In this document: piece by piece, positions 26,212 through 34,481 of the stretch | How positions within the stretch are numbered: the stretch's first letter is position 1 | Layout: the number at the start of each line of letters is the position of its first letter | NCBI RefSeq assembly: GCF_007860135.1 | Contig: NZ_SJPV01000003.1 | Span: forward strand, 90,598-154,597 | DNA from: Novipirellula artificiosorum | Lineage (GTDB): Bacteria; Planctomycetota; Planctomycetia; Pirellulales; Pirellulaceae | Length of the DNA stretch: 64,000 nucleotides | Direction: 5' to 3' | Notes under the pieces: model-generated | Database searches by the model: none | Told to the model about the DNA's origin: nothing | What the model saw: only the letters and a program-made list of their open reading frames with translations | Made by a program: the position numbers and the translations under genes

Positions 26212-27309
26212 ATGACACCAGCGACGATCATTCTAATCGGGGCGAGTGTGCGGGCAGCTGCCCAATCGGCGGTTCGTGCTGGGATTCGCGTGATCGGTGT
26301 CGATTTCTTTGGCGACATCGATTGCCGAGACTGCTGCGAACGGTTCATTCTCGTTCGGCCGGACGAGACCGATGCGCAGTTGAACTTGCGTTTGCCCAGC
26401 CTGCCACGACTTTCCGTCGGCGGACGAAACCACGCAGCGGCCAGTCCCGATTTGGCACAGCCCGCGCTGCTTGAATCGGTTGCTCGCGATTCGGGCACAT
26501 GCTTTGCGGGAGCGTATCAATCGCCCCGAAACGATCTCGACCCGAATGTCCGTTGGCTGTGGAAAAATCGCATCGGCTCGGGTGGTCTTGGCGTTTCCTT
26601 TTCACGTGAGGGTCAAGTGGAGGGGTATTGGCAACCGTGGATCGCGGGACGAAGGTTCGGCGTCTCGTTCTTGAGCGATCGACGCGATACGGTGATGCTC
26701 GGCGTGTGCCGCTCGCTGCACACACGAAAAGGATCGCAACCCTTCGTGTATTCGGGATCGTTTGGACCGTTGAGATTGACGCGACCCTTCCACTGCCAGT
26801 TGCAATCCCTGGGTGACACCATCGTCCGACAAACCGGTGTTGTGGGACTATTTGGCATCGATCTGGTGATGGACTCAGCGGGACGTATCTGGTTGTTAGA
26901 AATCAATCCCCGCTGGACGGCATCGAGCGAACTGATTGAGGCGGACTTGATCCGTCGTGGCATGCTCAAGCAGAACGAATCGCTGATTGGATCCGTTGCA
27001 AAGTTGCTTTTCGGATGCGAGTTTGAGCGGGTGACTTCGCCAACCCCGGCGGAATTGCGAAGCCGATTGAGTCGGAAAACCGATCGCTCGCAAGCCCTAC
27101 TCAAGCGAGTTGTCTTCGCGAAGCACGCGGGCCTGTTTCATCGCGATGTCGCAGATCGATGGCTAACGCCGGCAATCACCCTGTCTGATATCCCGATGCC
27201 GGGTACGCAAGTTGCAGCCGGAATGCCGATCGCCACGTTGCGGATGCCGTGGGAATCGAGCGCAGCCACGCGAGGAGCCATCAGAATCGTGACTCAGTCC
27301 CTCGAATGA
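26212..27309 (+). CDS. ATP-grasp protein of the H4MPT/C1 cluster
   Basis: 365 residues. The N-terminus TPATIILIGASVRAAAQSA begins a pre-ATP-grasp fold. The core has KNRIGSGGLGVSF in the glycine-rich loop region, YWQPWIAGRRFGVSFL, and the metal-binding segment GLFGIDLVMDSAGRIWLLEINPRW, where D, E and N are the expected ligands. Related ATP-grasp genes sit beside fae/mtd genes in methylotrophs and planctomycetes and are candidates for steps in making methanopterin-type cofactor, such as a MfnD-like tyramine-glutamate ligation; that assignment is inference. The C-terminal 60 residues resemble a small beta domain (IPMPGTQVAAGMPIATL). The next kinase gene starts 34 bases on. Confidence 0.82.
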   Translation: MTPATIILIGASVRAAAQSAVRAGIRVIGVDFFGDIDCRDCCERFILVRPDETDAQLNLRLPSLPRLSVGGRNHAAASPDLAQPALLESVARDSGTCFAGAYQSPRNDLDPNVRWLWKNRIGSGGLGVSFSREGQVEGYWQPWIAGRRFGVSFLSDRRDTVMLGVCRSLHTRKGSQPFVYSGSFGPLRLTRPFHCQLQSLGDTIVRQTGVVGLFGIDLVMDSAGRIWLLEINPRWTASSELIEADLIRRGMLKQNESLIGSVAKLLFGCEFERVTSPTPAELRSRLSRKTDRSQALLKRVVFAKHAGLFHRDVADRWLTPAITLSDIPMPGTQVAAGMPIATLRMPWESSAATRGAIRIVTQSLE

Positions 27310-27343
27310 GCGTCGTCTCGATTCCGATCGATGCGTTGGCTGA

Positions 27344-29689
27344 TTGCTTGCAACCATGGCAAGGGGTGCCGCGATTGGGCCTTTCTGCAGTACAATGAGG
27401 GTCGACGTAGTTGGTAATGACAAACGGAAGTCTTTTGGGCATAAACTGGTGAGTCAGGATCGAACACAGTACCAAACCGCTGGAGCACAATCCGCAAGCC
27501 AGAAACTGTCGGTTGCTGCGACGACACCGCCAGCAGATGTCCCCGGATACCGTCTAAGAAGCTTTCTCGGTGCGGGGGCTTTTGGCCAAGTCTGGGTTGG
27601 CCAGGACCTGAATACCGGTCGAGGCGTCGCCGTCAAATTCTACTTGCATCGCGGTGGCGTCAACTGGTCGCTGTTGAGTCGTGAGGTCAAGAATCTCGTT
27701 CAATTGTCGGCCGATCGCCATGTCGTTCAAGTACTTGAAGTCGGTTGGGATGCCGACCCGCCCTATTACGTGATGGAATTGGTTGGCGGTGGGTCACTTG
27801 AAGAACGATTGGAACGAGTGAATCGATTGAGCGTCAGCGACGCCGTGGAGATGTTTCGGAAAATCCTCGTTGGGTTGAACCACTGTCACGGTAAGGGGGT
27901 CCTGCACTGCGACTTGAAACCCGCGAACATTTTGTTGGGTGAAGACAGCGAACCGCGGTTGGCCGATTTTGGCCAAAGCCGCATGTCTCACGATCAAACG
28001 CCGGCACTCGGTACGCTGTTTTATATGGCACCCGAACAGGCTGATTTGCAGTCGACACCCGACGCAGCCTGGGATGTCTACGCAGTGGGAGCGATTCTCT
28101 ATCGATTGTTAACCGGCGAACCACCGTATCGTAGCGATGCCGTGCTGGGCCAGATTGACACCGCCGAGTCGCTGCCCCAGCGGTTGGATCACTACCGCAA
28201 AGCAATTGAAGAAAGTGCCCCCCCCACCGCTCATTCGAAAATGCGTGGTGTTGACCGATCACTCAGCCGGATTGTGAATCGTTGCTTGGCCGCCGATCCC
28301 GCGCAGCGGTATGCCAATGTCCAGCAGATCATGCAGGATCTCAATCGCCGTGACCAAATACGAGCGCGTCGGCCTTTGATGCTGCTGGGAATCGTCGGCC
28401 CACTGTTGATTCTGCTAGCAACCGGATTCTATGCCGCACGGAGCATTGAGCACGCAATTGAAAGCACCCGAGTTGCACTCCGCCGGGAAGCGGTGGGGAG
28501 CAATAAATTGGCAGCTCGGTTCGCGGCTCGAACACTCGAAAGTGAAATCGAACGCTATTTCGATGCAGCGACCCGTGAAGCCAGTAGCCAGGATTTTCAC
28601 GCACTCTTGCAAAAGACACTTGACGATACGGCGGTAAAACCCGAGCGTTTGACGATTGGTTCACCGACCGCAGACCCGCTCTCGAAAACGAACGCACGCG
28701 AACGTTTGCTCGATGCTCCGATTCGAATGCAGCTTGACGACTATTTGGCCACACGCTTGCATCGCTACATTGATGCGGATCTGTCCCTCCGTCGGCCCCG
28801 TTTTGCAACCATGTTTGTAACGGATTCAAGCGGAACCATGATTGCAATTGGGTATGACAAGCCCGTCGAGCGCGACCAAAATAGTGCGGGCCAAAACTTC
28901 GCCTATCGCACCTACTTTCATGGTGGTCGGAATGATTTGGTCAAATCGACGCCGATTGATTCGATCGAGCCGCTACGCCGCACCCATTTGTCATCAGCCT
29001 TTCTGAGTACGGCAACCGGATTGTGGAAAGTTGCCGTCAGCACGCCGATCTACTTTAGCGACCAGCGAGAACGCCCCGACGCGGTCTTCGTGGCGACGAT
29101 CAATTTGGGCGATTTTCAGCTTCTGCAAAGTGAACAAGGGGCAAACCAGATCGCGGTGCTGCTTGAAGCGCGTGAAGGCCCGCTGCGAGGCACCGTGTTG
29201 CAACATCCGCTGATGGACGCACTCCGTGAATCAGGAAATACACTAGCGGACGAAAAGTTCCAGGTTTCCAGCGATTTGATCGACGAGATCTCCAAACGAG
29301 ACGATGTCGATTATCAAGATCCCGTCGCCAAAGTCCCAGAGGGTGCACCCTATGCTGGGGATTGGATCGTCGCGATGCAACCGGTTCAGCTGCCCATTCA
29401 AGACACGGGCAAAGATGACGATGATGACCGCATCCCGCCGAGCGATACCGCCACCGACCTGTTGGTGCTCGTCCAATATCGATTGAGCAAAGTCTTGGCT
29501 CCGGTTGGCCAAATGCGGACGATGCTGATGTCCGAAGGGGCTGCCGCCATCATTTCGACACTCTTCGTCATGGTGGCGTTGTGGTTCTTTGTCCGCCGAA
29601 GCGGAGAATCGAAAAACGAATTGCCGAGTGTTCCCGAGGAGGAAACAAGCGATCGCACCGGAAACACCGAAACGATCGCCGTCAACTAG
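27344..29689 (+). CDS. Membrane Ser/Thr kinase with extracytoplasmic sensor domain
   Basis: About 781 residues from a TTG; an ATG at 27395 would remove 17. The kinase domain (about residues 65-340) has LGAGAFGQVWVGQD, Lys in GVAVKFYL, a catalytic loop HCDLKPAN near 188 (His-Cys-Asp where His-Arg-Asp is usual), LADFGQSR and APEQ. A membrane helix (about 343-365, MLLGIVGPLLILLATGFYA) leads to a roughly 350-residue outside domain that looks Cache/PAS-like (FVTDSSGTMIAIGYDKP, FAYRTYFHGG), then a second helix (about 733-755). Lacking the Arg before the catalytic Asp suggests activation that does not rely on an activation-loop phosphate. The ligand is unknown. Confidence 0.88.
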   Translation: MLATMARGAAIGPFCSTMRVDVVGNDKRKSFGHKLVSQDRTQYQTAGAQSASQKLSVAATTPPADVPGYRLRSFLGAGAFGQVWVGQDLNTGRGVAVKFYLHRGGVNWSLLSREVKNLVQLSADRHVVQVLEVGWDADPPYYVMELVGGGSLEERLERVNRLSVSDAVEMFRKILVGLNHCHGKGVLHCDLKPANILLGEDSEPRLADFGQSRMSHDQTPALGTLFYMAPEQADLQSTPDAAWDVYAVGAILYRLLTGEPPYRSDAVLGQIDTAESLPQRLDHYRKAIEESAPPTAHSKMRGVDRSLSRIVNRCLAADPAQRYANVQQIMQDLNRRDQIRARRPLMLLGIVGPLLILLATGFYAARSIEHAIESTRVALRREAVGSNKLAARFAARTLESEIERYFDAATREASSQDFHALLQKTLDDTAVKPERLTIGSPTADPLSKTNARERLLDAPIRMQLDDYLATRLHRYIDADLSLRRPRFATMFVTDSSGTMIAIGYDKPVERDQNSAGQNFAYRTYFHGGRNDLVKSTPIDSIEPLRRTHLSSAFLSTATGLWKVAVSTPIYFSDQRERPDAVFVATINLGDFQLLQSEQGANQIAVLLEAREGPLRGTVLQHPLMDALRESGNTLADEKFQVSSDLIDEISKRDDVDYQDPVAKVPEGAPYAGDWIVAMQPVQLPIQDTGKDDDDDRIPPSDTATDLLVLVQYRLSKVLAPVGQMRTMLMSEGAAAIISTLFVMVALWFFVRRSGESKNELPSVPEEETSDRTGNTETIAVN

Positions 29690-29783
29690 CGACGCCGTCT
29701 GAACAATCGCGAAAAGGCAGAAACGCTACGACATCGATCCAAGCTTCCCCATAACGATGCGCATCGGCGAAGCTTTACGCAGG

Positions 29784-29858
29784 GGTGAGTGAGGGGATTC
29801 GAACCCCCGACATTCGGAACCACAATCCGACGCTCTAACCAACTGAGCTACACCCACC
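29784..29858 (-). tRNA. tRNA-His (GTG)
   Basis: On the minus strand the sequence folds as a full cloverleaf: acceptor GTGGGTG with CACTCAC (one G-U), D arm GCTC-loop-GAGC, anticodon arm TCGGA-TTGTGGT-TCCGA with anticodon GTG, and T arm GGGGG-TTCGAAT-CCCCT. The base before the acceptor stem is G, the extra G(-1) typical of tRNA-His, facing discriminator C. CCA is not encoded. Confidence 0.97.
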
Positions 29859-30145
29859 GTATCGCGCGGCGGATCGTCCCGCCGTTTGAACCGGAAAATT
29901 TACTTTCCGGTTGGCAATTGGTCAACGGCTTAACCAAGGAGTTTTTTGACTCGGCTTGTTGGGGCGGGTTCGCCAAGTGCTGAAAGCTGCGACCGGTCGC
30001 AGGTTGTTCGCCCGTTTTCCAGGTCGTGTTCAACGCAGCCCCCCCTGAGCCTGGCCTGACGAATCGGTGGGGTTTTGGAGACCGATGGAAAGGATCACCG
30101 ATTCGAAAGGGGTCGTAGGGAGCAAGTCAATTGGGTGCCAAGAAA

Positions 30146-30237
30146 CCCTCTCCCTCGCTGCGCTCGACCTCTCCCAAAGGGCGAGGCAAACCACCACTCC
30201 CGCTTGCGGGAGGGGTCGAGCGCAGCGAGGGGGAGGG
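30146..30237. repeat. Long imperfect inverted repeat
   Basis: The left arm 30146-30175 (ccctctccctcgctgcgctc...) is nearly complementary to the right arm 30208-30237 (...gagcgcagcgagggggaggg). The 32-base loop holds a short second palindrome (tcccgcttgcggga). The RNA would form a long hairpin. Its look is that of a small dispersed palindromic element rather than a terminator, as no T-run follows either arm. Confidence 0.8.
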
Positions 30238-30326
30238 CCCCGAACGCGCGGCCAACTTTTCGATACGTCTTAACCGCGATTCGTCAGGCCACCCTGAGCC
30301 TGTCATCGCAGATTTCCATCGATTGG

Positions 30327-30438
30327 ATGCCCAACCACAGGGATGCCCAACCACAGGGATGCCCAACCACAGGGATGCCCAACCACAGGGATGCCCAACC
30401 ACAGGGATGCCCAACCACAGGGATGCCCAACCACAGGG
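30327..30438. repeat. 16-bp minisatellite, 7 perfect copies
   Basis: The unit atgcccaaccacaggg repeats seven times without a mismatch. Since 16 is not a multiple of 3, every frame cycles through the same 16-residue peptide over 48 bases, so the open frames are an artefact. There are no spacers, so this is not a CRISPR array. Confidence 0.95.
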
Positions 30439-30504
30439 ATGGACGCATTCGCACCAAGACAAATCTCGTGTGGCGCTGAACCGTGCAAGGATCGGCTCGC
30501 CAAC

Positions 30505-30537
30505 AAAAAAGCCCGCTCAGGGTTAGCTGAGCGGGCT
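30505..30537 (-). terminator. Rho-independent terminator of the 30570-31148 gene
   Basis: On the minus strand an 11-bp perfect stem (AGCCCGCTCAG with its complement) with a 6-base loop is followed by six T residues. It lies 33 bases after the stop codon of the minus-strand gene, as expected for an intrinsic terminator. Confidence 0.9.
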
Positions 30538-30569
30538 CAAGTTTCAAAAACGGTTTTGCATGAAGTAAA

Positions 30570-31148
30570 CTACATCGACGGCGACGCAGGAATGCCTGGT
30601 TCTTCATTGTCACTGGTAGCCAAAGGAATGGCAATCGCGGCTGCAGCACCGGCCGCAATCAAGCCCCAGCGAGCACCGCCGCCTCCAACGCCCGAACCGC
30701 CGGCCCCGCCCGAAAACCCGCCTGCTCCGGAGGCAAATCCGCCGTCCATCATCGGTGCCGCAAATCCGCCGTCATACATCGGTGAGGCCATGACGTCGCC
30801 ACCTAGGCAATCGGGACAACCCGCAAGATGGTGCTCGGTGCACTTCAAGTTCCGGCGAATTTCGAGAATCGCGTCGCGAGTCGCCAGCACGTCTGCCTCT
30901 GCCATCGTGCCGGCGTCGAGGATCGCGTCCAGTTTCGTCAACGCTTGATCGATGCGAGCGATCTTTTGCTCACAGGTAATGGACTCGTCCGAACTAAACT
31001 CAGCGAGTTCGCTAACCATCGTTTTGAGGTCGAGTCGGTTTTCTTGGCTGTTTTCCGTCCCAGCAATCATGAACGCTTGGGCAGGCGCAGCGATTGCCGA
31101 AACCAGCAGCGCGGCAAGCGATAGGGAGAGAATTCTGGTGAGAAGCAT
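30570..31148 (-). CDS. Small secreted protein with Gly-rich C-terminus
   Basis: 192 residues from MLLTRILSLSLAALLVSAIA, a signal peptide cut after APAQA. Residues of about 35-100 form a helical hairpin (QKIARIDQALTKLDAILDAGTM ...), then a cysteine pair CPDC, then a flexible stretch (YDGGFAAPMMDGGFASGAGG, GSGVGGGGARWG) and a hydrophobic segment near the end (LIAAGAAAAIAIPLATS). It resembles many uncharacterised planctomycete exported proteins. A strong terminator follows, so it is transcribed alone. No function can be assigned. Confidence 0.7.
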   Translation of the reverse strand: MLLTRILSLSLAALLVSAIAAPAQAFMIAGTENSQENRLDLKTMVSELAEFSSDESITCEQKIARIDQALTKLDAILDAGTMAEADVLATRDAILEIRRNLKCTEHHLAGCPDCLGGDVMASPMYDGGFAAPMMDGGFASGAGGFSGGAGGSGVGGGGARWGLIAAGAAAAIAIPLATSDNEEPGIPASPSM

Positions 31149-31443
31149 GGTATTGAGCCCTTGAGGAGAAGATCTTCGCCTAGTGACGAAGTGGTCTATC
31201 TCCATCAACTTTACCTCCCGAATAGACATAATCAACAAAAAATATGCCCACACTACTTAGATTGCCCATCTTTACTGGTGTGTGTTTTCTACGGGCAGGT
31301 CAATTCGCTGCGCCTGCCTTGCCTGATCGAGCACCATCGCCGCCGCGTCTCGCTCTATACTAGTCGGAGGAAGTCCGAACGATTTCCCGGCTCCTCACCA
31401 AGTCCTCCCACCGCTTCTTCCCACCTCTAAGGAACCCATCGCG
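31149..31443. other. Divergent intergenic region
   Basis: These 295 bases separate the starts of the small secreted protein and the Gfo/Idh/MocA gene. I see no gene, RNA or repeat. A -10-like tatact lies near 31360, but no -35 element at a normal distance supports it. Confidence 0.4.
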
Positions 31444-32931
31444 ATGATCTCACGCCAAAAATCATCTTCGTCCCGCCGCCAGTTCATCAAATCGACTTCG
31501 GCGGCGACTGGCTCACTTCTGATCCTCGGAACAAAGGCATCCGGTGCGATTCAGGGCGCGAATGATCGCGTTCGTATCGCGGTAGCTGGGTTGAACGGGC
31601 GTGGTCAATCTCACATCGCAGGTTGGAGCAAAGCAGAGAACACCGAATTGGCATATGTGATCGATCCCGACGCTCGCGTCCTCAAGAATTCCATGAAGGT
31701 ACTTGAAGAAAAGGCTTCGCAAGGGAATACGAAATTCAAGACCCAGGCCGTCAGCGATTTTCGCGAGGCGCTTGATGACAAAAACGTCGATGCGATCTCC
31801 GTTGCAACGCCCAATCATTGGCATTCGCTCATCACAATTCACGGGGCTCAGGCCGGTAAGCATGTCTATGTGGAAAAACCGATGAGCCATGACGTCGGCG
31901 AGGGTCGGATTGTCGCGGAAGCTCAGAAGAAGTACGGCGTTGTGATCCAGCACGGCACACAGAAACGAAGCTCGGCAACGATCGCTGGGCTTCATCGAAT
32001 GCTCAAGTCAGGCGAGTTGCCTCGACTGAAAATCGCTTACGGCTACTGCTGCAAACCACGCGACGGGATTGGACACAAACCGATCGGCCCGCCACCAGCG
32101 AATTTGAATTGGGACCTATGGAAAGGTCCTGCTGTGATTGAAAACTATCACGCCAACTATCACCCCTATAATTGGCACTGGTTCTGGGAAACGGGAAACG
32201 GAGACTTAAACAACCAAGGCACTCACGAACTTGACGTCGCTCGTTGGGCTCTCGATGACGACCAAACGCACCCCATTCGCTCCATGGCCATCGGTGGGCG
32301 TTTCCAGTGGGACGACCAAGGCAAGACGCCCAATACGATGTTTGCGATGGCCGAGTACCCTAACGGCCAAATGGTTTTCTTCAACGTCCGCAATGTCAAC
32401 TATGCGAACTACGAACGTCAGGTGATGAATGAGTATTATCTCGAAGACGGCAGCGTGATCGTGGAAGACGGTGGATACAAGATCAAGCGTCCGGGCGCCT
32501 CGAAGGCGGAAAAACTTGATGTCGAGCCAGGCGACGTGACCCCGGGCGGCAACTGGGATTCGTTTATCGCAGCGGTTCGCGCCGCAGAGCCAGAAATGGC
32601 GAATGGGACGGCTCAAGAAGCTCACTACAGTTGCACGTTGGGACACCTGATGAACAACTCGTACCGACTCGGTCAAGAAGCTCCGTTCAGAATCGATGCG
32701 GCCCCTTTTGACGGTAACGAAGCTGCGAAGCAACATTTCGTCAAGCTCCATGAACTGATGCGTGACGGAGTCGGAGTTTCCGAATCCCAAGCCAAGTACA
32801 CGGTGGGGCCGATGCTTACCTTTGATCCGGCTACCGAACGACACGTTGGCCCCTTTGCCGATCAAGCCAACGCGTTGCTGAAGAACCCCAATAACCCTGG
32901 TTTCAGGGTGCCAGCCCTCGCCGACTTGTAA
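31444..32931 (+). CDS. Tat-exported Gfo/Idh/MocA family oxidoreductase
   Basis: 495 residues. The N-terminus has a twin-arginine signal (SSSRRQFIKSTSAATGSLLIL). The Rossmann domain follows at about residue 41 (VRIAVAGLNGRGQSHIAGW). The family motif appears as VEKPMSHDVGEG, where the Lys is catalytic or substrate-contacting. The C-terminal domain has HWFWETGNGDLNNQGTHELDVARW, typical of the exported planctomycete subfamily. These NAD(P)-dependent enzymes oxidise or epimerise sugars and inositols, and expansions of them are a planctomycete trait. Length is typical. It is monocistronic; the next gene is convergent. Confidence 0.9.
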   Translation: MISRQKSSSSRRQFIKSTSAATGSLLILGTKASGAIQGANDRVRIAVAGLNGRGQSHIAGWSKAENTELAYVIDPDARVLKNSMKVLEEKASQGNTKFKTQAVSDFREALDDKNVDAISVATPNHWHSLITIHGAQAGKHVYVEKPMSHDVGEGRIVAEAQKKYGVVIQHGTQKRSSATIAGLHRMLKSGELPRLKIAYGYCCKPRDGIGHKPIGPPPANLNWDLWKGPAVIENYHANYHPYNWHWFWETGNGDLNNQGTHELDVARWALDDDQTHPIRSMAIGGRFQWDDQGKTPNTMFAMAEYPNGQMVFFNVRNVNYANYERQVMNEYYLEDGSVIVEDGGYKIKRPGASKAEKLDVEPGDVTPGGNWDSFIAAVRAAEPEMANGTAQEAHYSCTLGHLMNNSYRLGQEAPFRIDAAPFDGNEAAKQHFVKLHELMRDGVGVSESQAKYTVGPMLTFDPATERHVGPFADQANALLKNPNNPGFRVPALADL

Positions 32932-33012
32932 TCGAATCGCTGGAAATCAGCGGGTGGAAATTCGCCAGGTCCTGTCAAAGACATCCGACGACGGTAACGG
33001 AAGCCTCGTGCT

Positions 33013-33948
33013 TTAGTCGTCGCTGTTGTCAGGGTGGCCTTCATAGTAGACCCAGTTGTGGATGGGTTGAAGGATCTGTTTCACATCGGCAACCAAGTGC
33101 TCGTCGAGCGGCTCTTCAATCCAATCACACCACTGGGCCACTCGGTCCGGGTTGGCCGAACCGGTCACGCAGCTTGCGAAGCTATCGTTGGCCACCGAAT
33201 ACTGGAGTGCCAGCTTGGCGATGTCGGTGCCCTGTTTCTCGCAATAAGCGGCTGCCTTGGCCGTAATGTCTCGTACTTCTTGTGTCGCTTTGTGCCAATC
33301 GGGTAGCGGAGCGTTACAAAGCAATCGCGCCGAGAACGGTGCCGCATTGATCAACCCCACGCCTTTCTGTTTGCATGGCTCAACCAATCGAAGCGCCATG
33401 TCGTTTTGCAACGTGTAGTGGTTGTAGGTCAGAATCACGTCCAGTTCACTTCGCTCGAGCATCTCCGTGAAAATCTTCATCGGATAGCCGCTGACGCCCA
33501 AATAACGCACTTTGCCCTTCTCCACTTCCTTGCGAAGTGCAGGCAGCGTTTCTTCAACAATGAGGTCCAAGTTCACGAATTCGATGTCGTGGCAAAAGAC
33601 CATGTCGATGCATTCGATCTTCATCCGTTCAAGTGACACATCGATGCTCTCGGCAACTCGTTTAGCACTAAAATCAAAGTGTTTTGGCGCGTACCGGCCG
33701 AGTTTGGTGCTGATCAGATACGAATCACGAGGCACCGAGGGCAAGACTTGACCGAGCATGCACTCGCTCAATCCACGCCCATAGTATGCCGCCGTGTCGA
33801 TGAAATTGATCCCTCGATCAAGCGCGACGTTGACACATTTCAATGCTTCGCCCACCTCAATCGGACGAAACTCGCCACCGATCGAGGACGCACCAAAACC
33901 GAGAACCGAAAGAGAAAGGCCGGTGTTACCGAGGGCGTTTCGTTGCAT
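33013..33948 (-). CDS. Aldo/keto reductase
   Basis: 311 residues, the usual aldo/keto reductase length. The start MQRNALGNTGLSLSVLGFGA is standard. The catalytic tetrad is visible as Asp and Tyr in FIDTAAYYGRG, Lys in LISTKLGRY and His in MVFCHDIEF. The closest type appears to be the L-galactose/D-threo-aldose dehydrogenase group (EALKCVNVALDRGINF). It reduces or oxidises a sugar or aldehyde with NAD(P). The gene converges with the Gfo/Idh/MocA gene and is preceded by a repeat cluster at 34001-34390, which must contain or abut its promoter. Confidence 0.92.
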   Translation of the reverse strand: MQRNALGNTGLSLSVLGFGASSIGGEFRPIEVGEALKCVNVALDRGINFIDTAAYYGRGLSECMLGQVLPSVPRDSYLISTKLGRYAPKHFDFSAKRVAESIDVSLERMKIECIDMVFCHDIEFVNLDLIVEETLPALRKEVEKGKVRYLGVSGYPMKIFTEMLERSELDVILTYNHYTLQNDMALRLVEPCKQKGVGLINAAPFSARLLCNAPLPDWHKATQEVRDITAKAAAYCEKQGTDIAKLALQYSVANDSFASCVTGSANPDRVAQWCDWIEEPLDEHLVADVKQILQPIHNWVYYEGHPDNSDD

Positions 33949-34000
33949 GGAAATGGGAGCCGTTGTGAACGGGGAATGTCAAAGAAAGCAACATTGTACC

Positions 34001-34060
34001 ACGTTCTTAGCAGGGGCAACACGTTCTCAGCAGGGGCAACACGTTCTCAGCAGGGGCAAC
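34001..34060. repeat. 20-bp tandem repeat, 3 copies
   Basis: The unit acgttctcagcaggggcaac occurs three times head to tail; the first copy differs by one base (ttag for tcag). Next comes aacgcatccc and, after about 50 bases, the 271-bp repeat, so the two may form one composite repeat. The part left of the first 271-bp copy is outside the window and cannot be compared. Confidence 0.9.
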
Positions 34061-34119
34061 AACGCATCCCTCGTCGCGCGGGAGGTCAACAAGCCGGCTC
34101 ATCCGGCGGAAGCGTGCTC

Positions 34120-34390
34120 AGGAGGTTTTCGAGGCATCTCTCCGGTGTCCCATCATTGCTGGCAGGAGCTATTTTCACTGGTTATCGTGCAGTTGCCGGG
34201 AGCAACGGAGTCGAGCTCTGCAGAGGTGCAACTTGACAAGGGATATCCCGGTCGACGGTGCGCCAAGGGTGCTACCGGTTCCCGGCGGACGACCGTCCGT
34301 CGGTGACTCTTTTCTAAGAGAGCATTGGACACCGGAGTCATACCTCCAAAAAACTTCGAGTCTGGGTTCCGCGCGCTTTCGTCGGATGAG
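34120..34390. repeat. 271-bp dispersed repeat, copy 2
   Basis: Collinear with 1-271 in the same direction, with about 11 substitutions and no indels. The homology ends exactly at gatgag on the right, so this end is probably the true element border. On the left it is linked to the 20-bp tandem repeats. No terminal inverted repeats or target duplications are visible. Confidence 0.88.
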
Positions 34391-34481
34391 TCAACAAACC
34401 TCCCGCCGCGATGCCGTTGTTCCATCGATCGTGCGTCTGTCGCGAGTGTCGGTTCACAACCGATCGCCGTCGCTGCCCGGA

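Larger units (their letters stand above)
29859..30504. other. Gene-free, repeat-rich intergenic region
   Basis: These 646 bases carry two listed repeats: a 30-base-arm inverted repeat (30146-30237) and a 16-bp minisatellite (30327-30438). Open frames cross the region on both strands only because the repeats lack stop codons; their peptides are simple periodic strings. No conserved protein or RNA is seen. Confidence 0.7.
33949..34481. other. Repeat-bearing intergenic region
   Basis: No credible gene lies here. It contains three 20-bp direct repeats (34001-34060) and the second copy of the 271-bp repeat (34120-34390). Open frames crossing it on both strands show no domain and are shared by the non-coding copy at 1-271. 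Confidence 0.65.

Noticed and set aside
30327..30438. CRISPR-like direct repeats
   Set aside because: Units are adjacent with no spacers, 16 bases long, and no cas genes lie in the window.
30131..30948. Open frames on both strands through the 16-bp repeats, including a frame to 30948
   Set aside because: They are open only because the repeat lacks stops; peptides are periodic, and the later part lies antisense to the secreted protein gene.
33679..34306. Overlapping frames that read through the repeat (peptide with HHCWQELF)
   Set aside because: The same peptide string appears in both repeat copies but in different contexts, with no domain or start signal; best explained as repeat DNA.
1..34390. 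Composite transposon bounded by the two 271-bp repeats
   Set aside because: The DNA between carries typical chromosomal genes and no transposase, and the repeats are direct with no target duplications seen.
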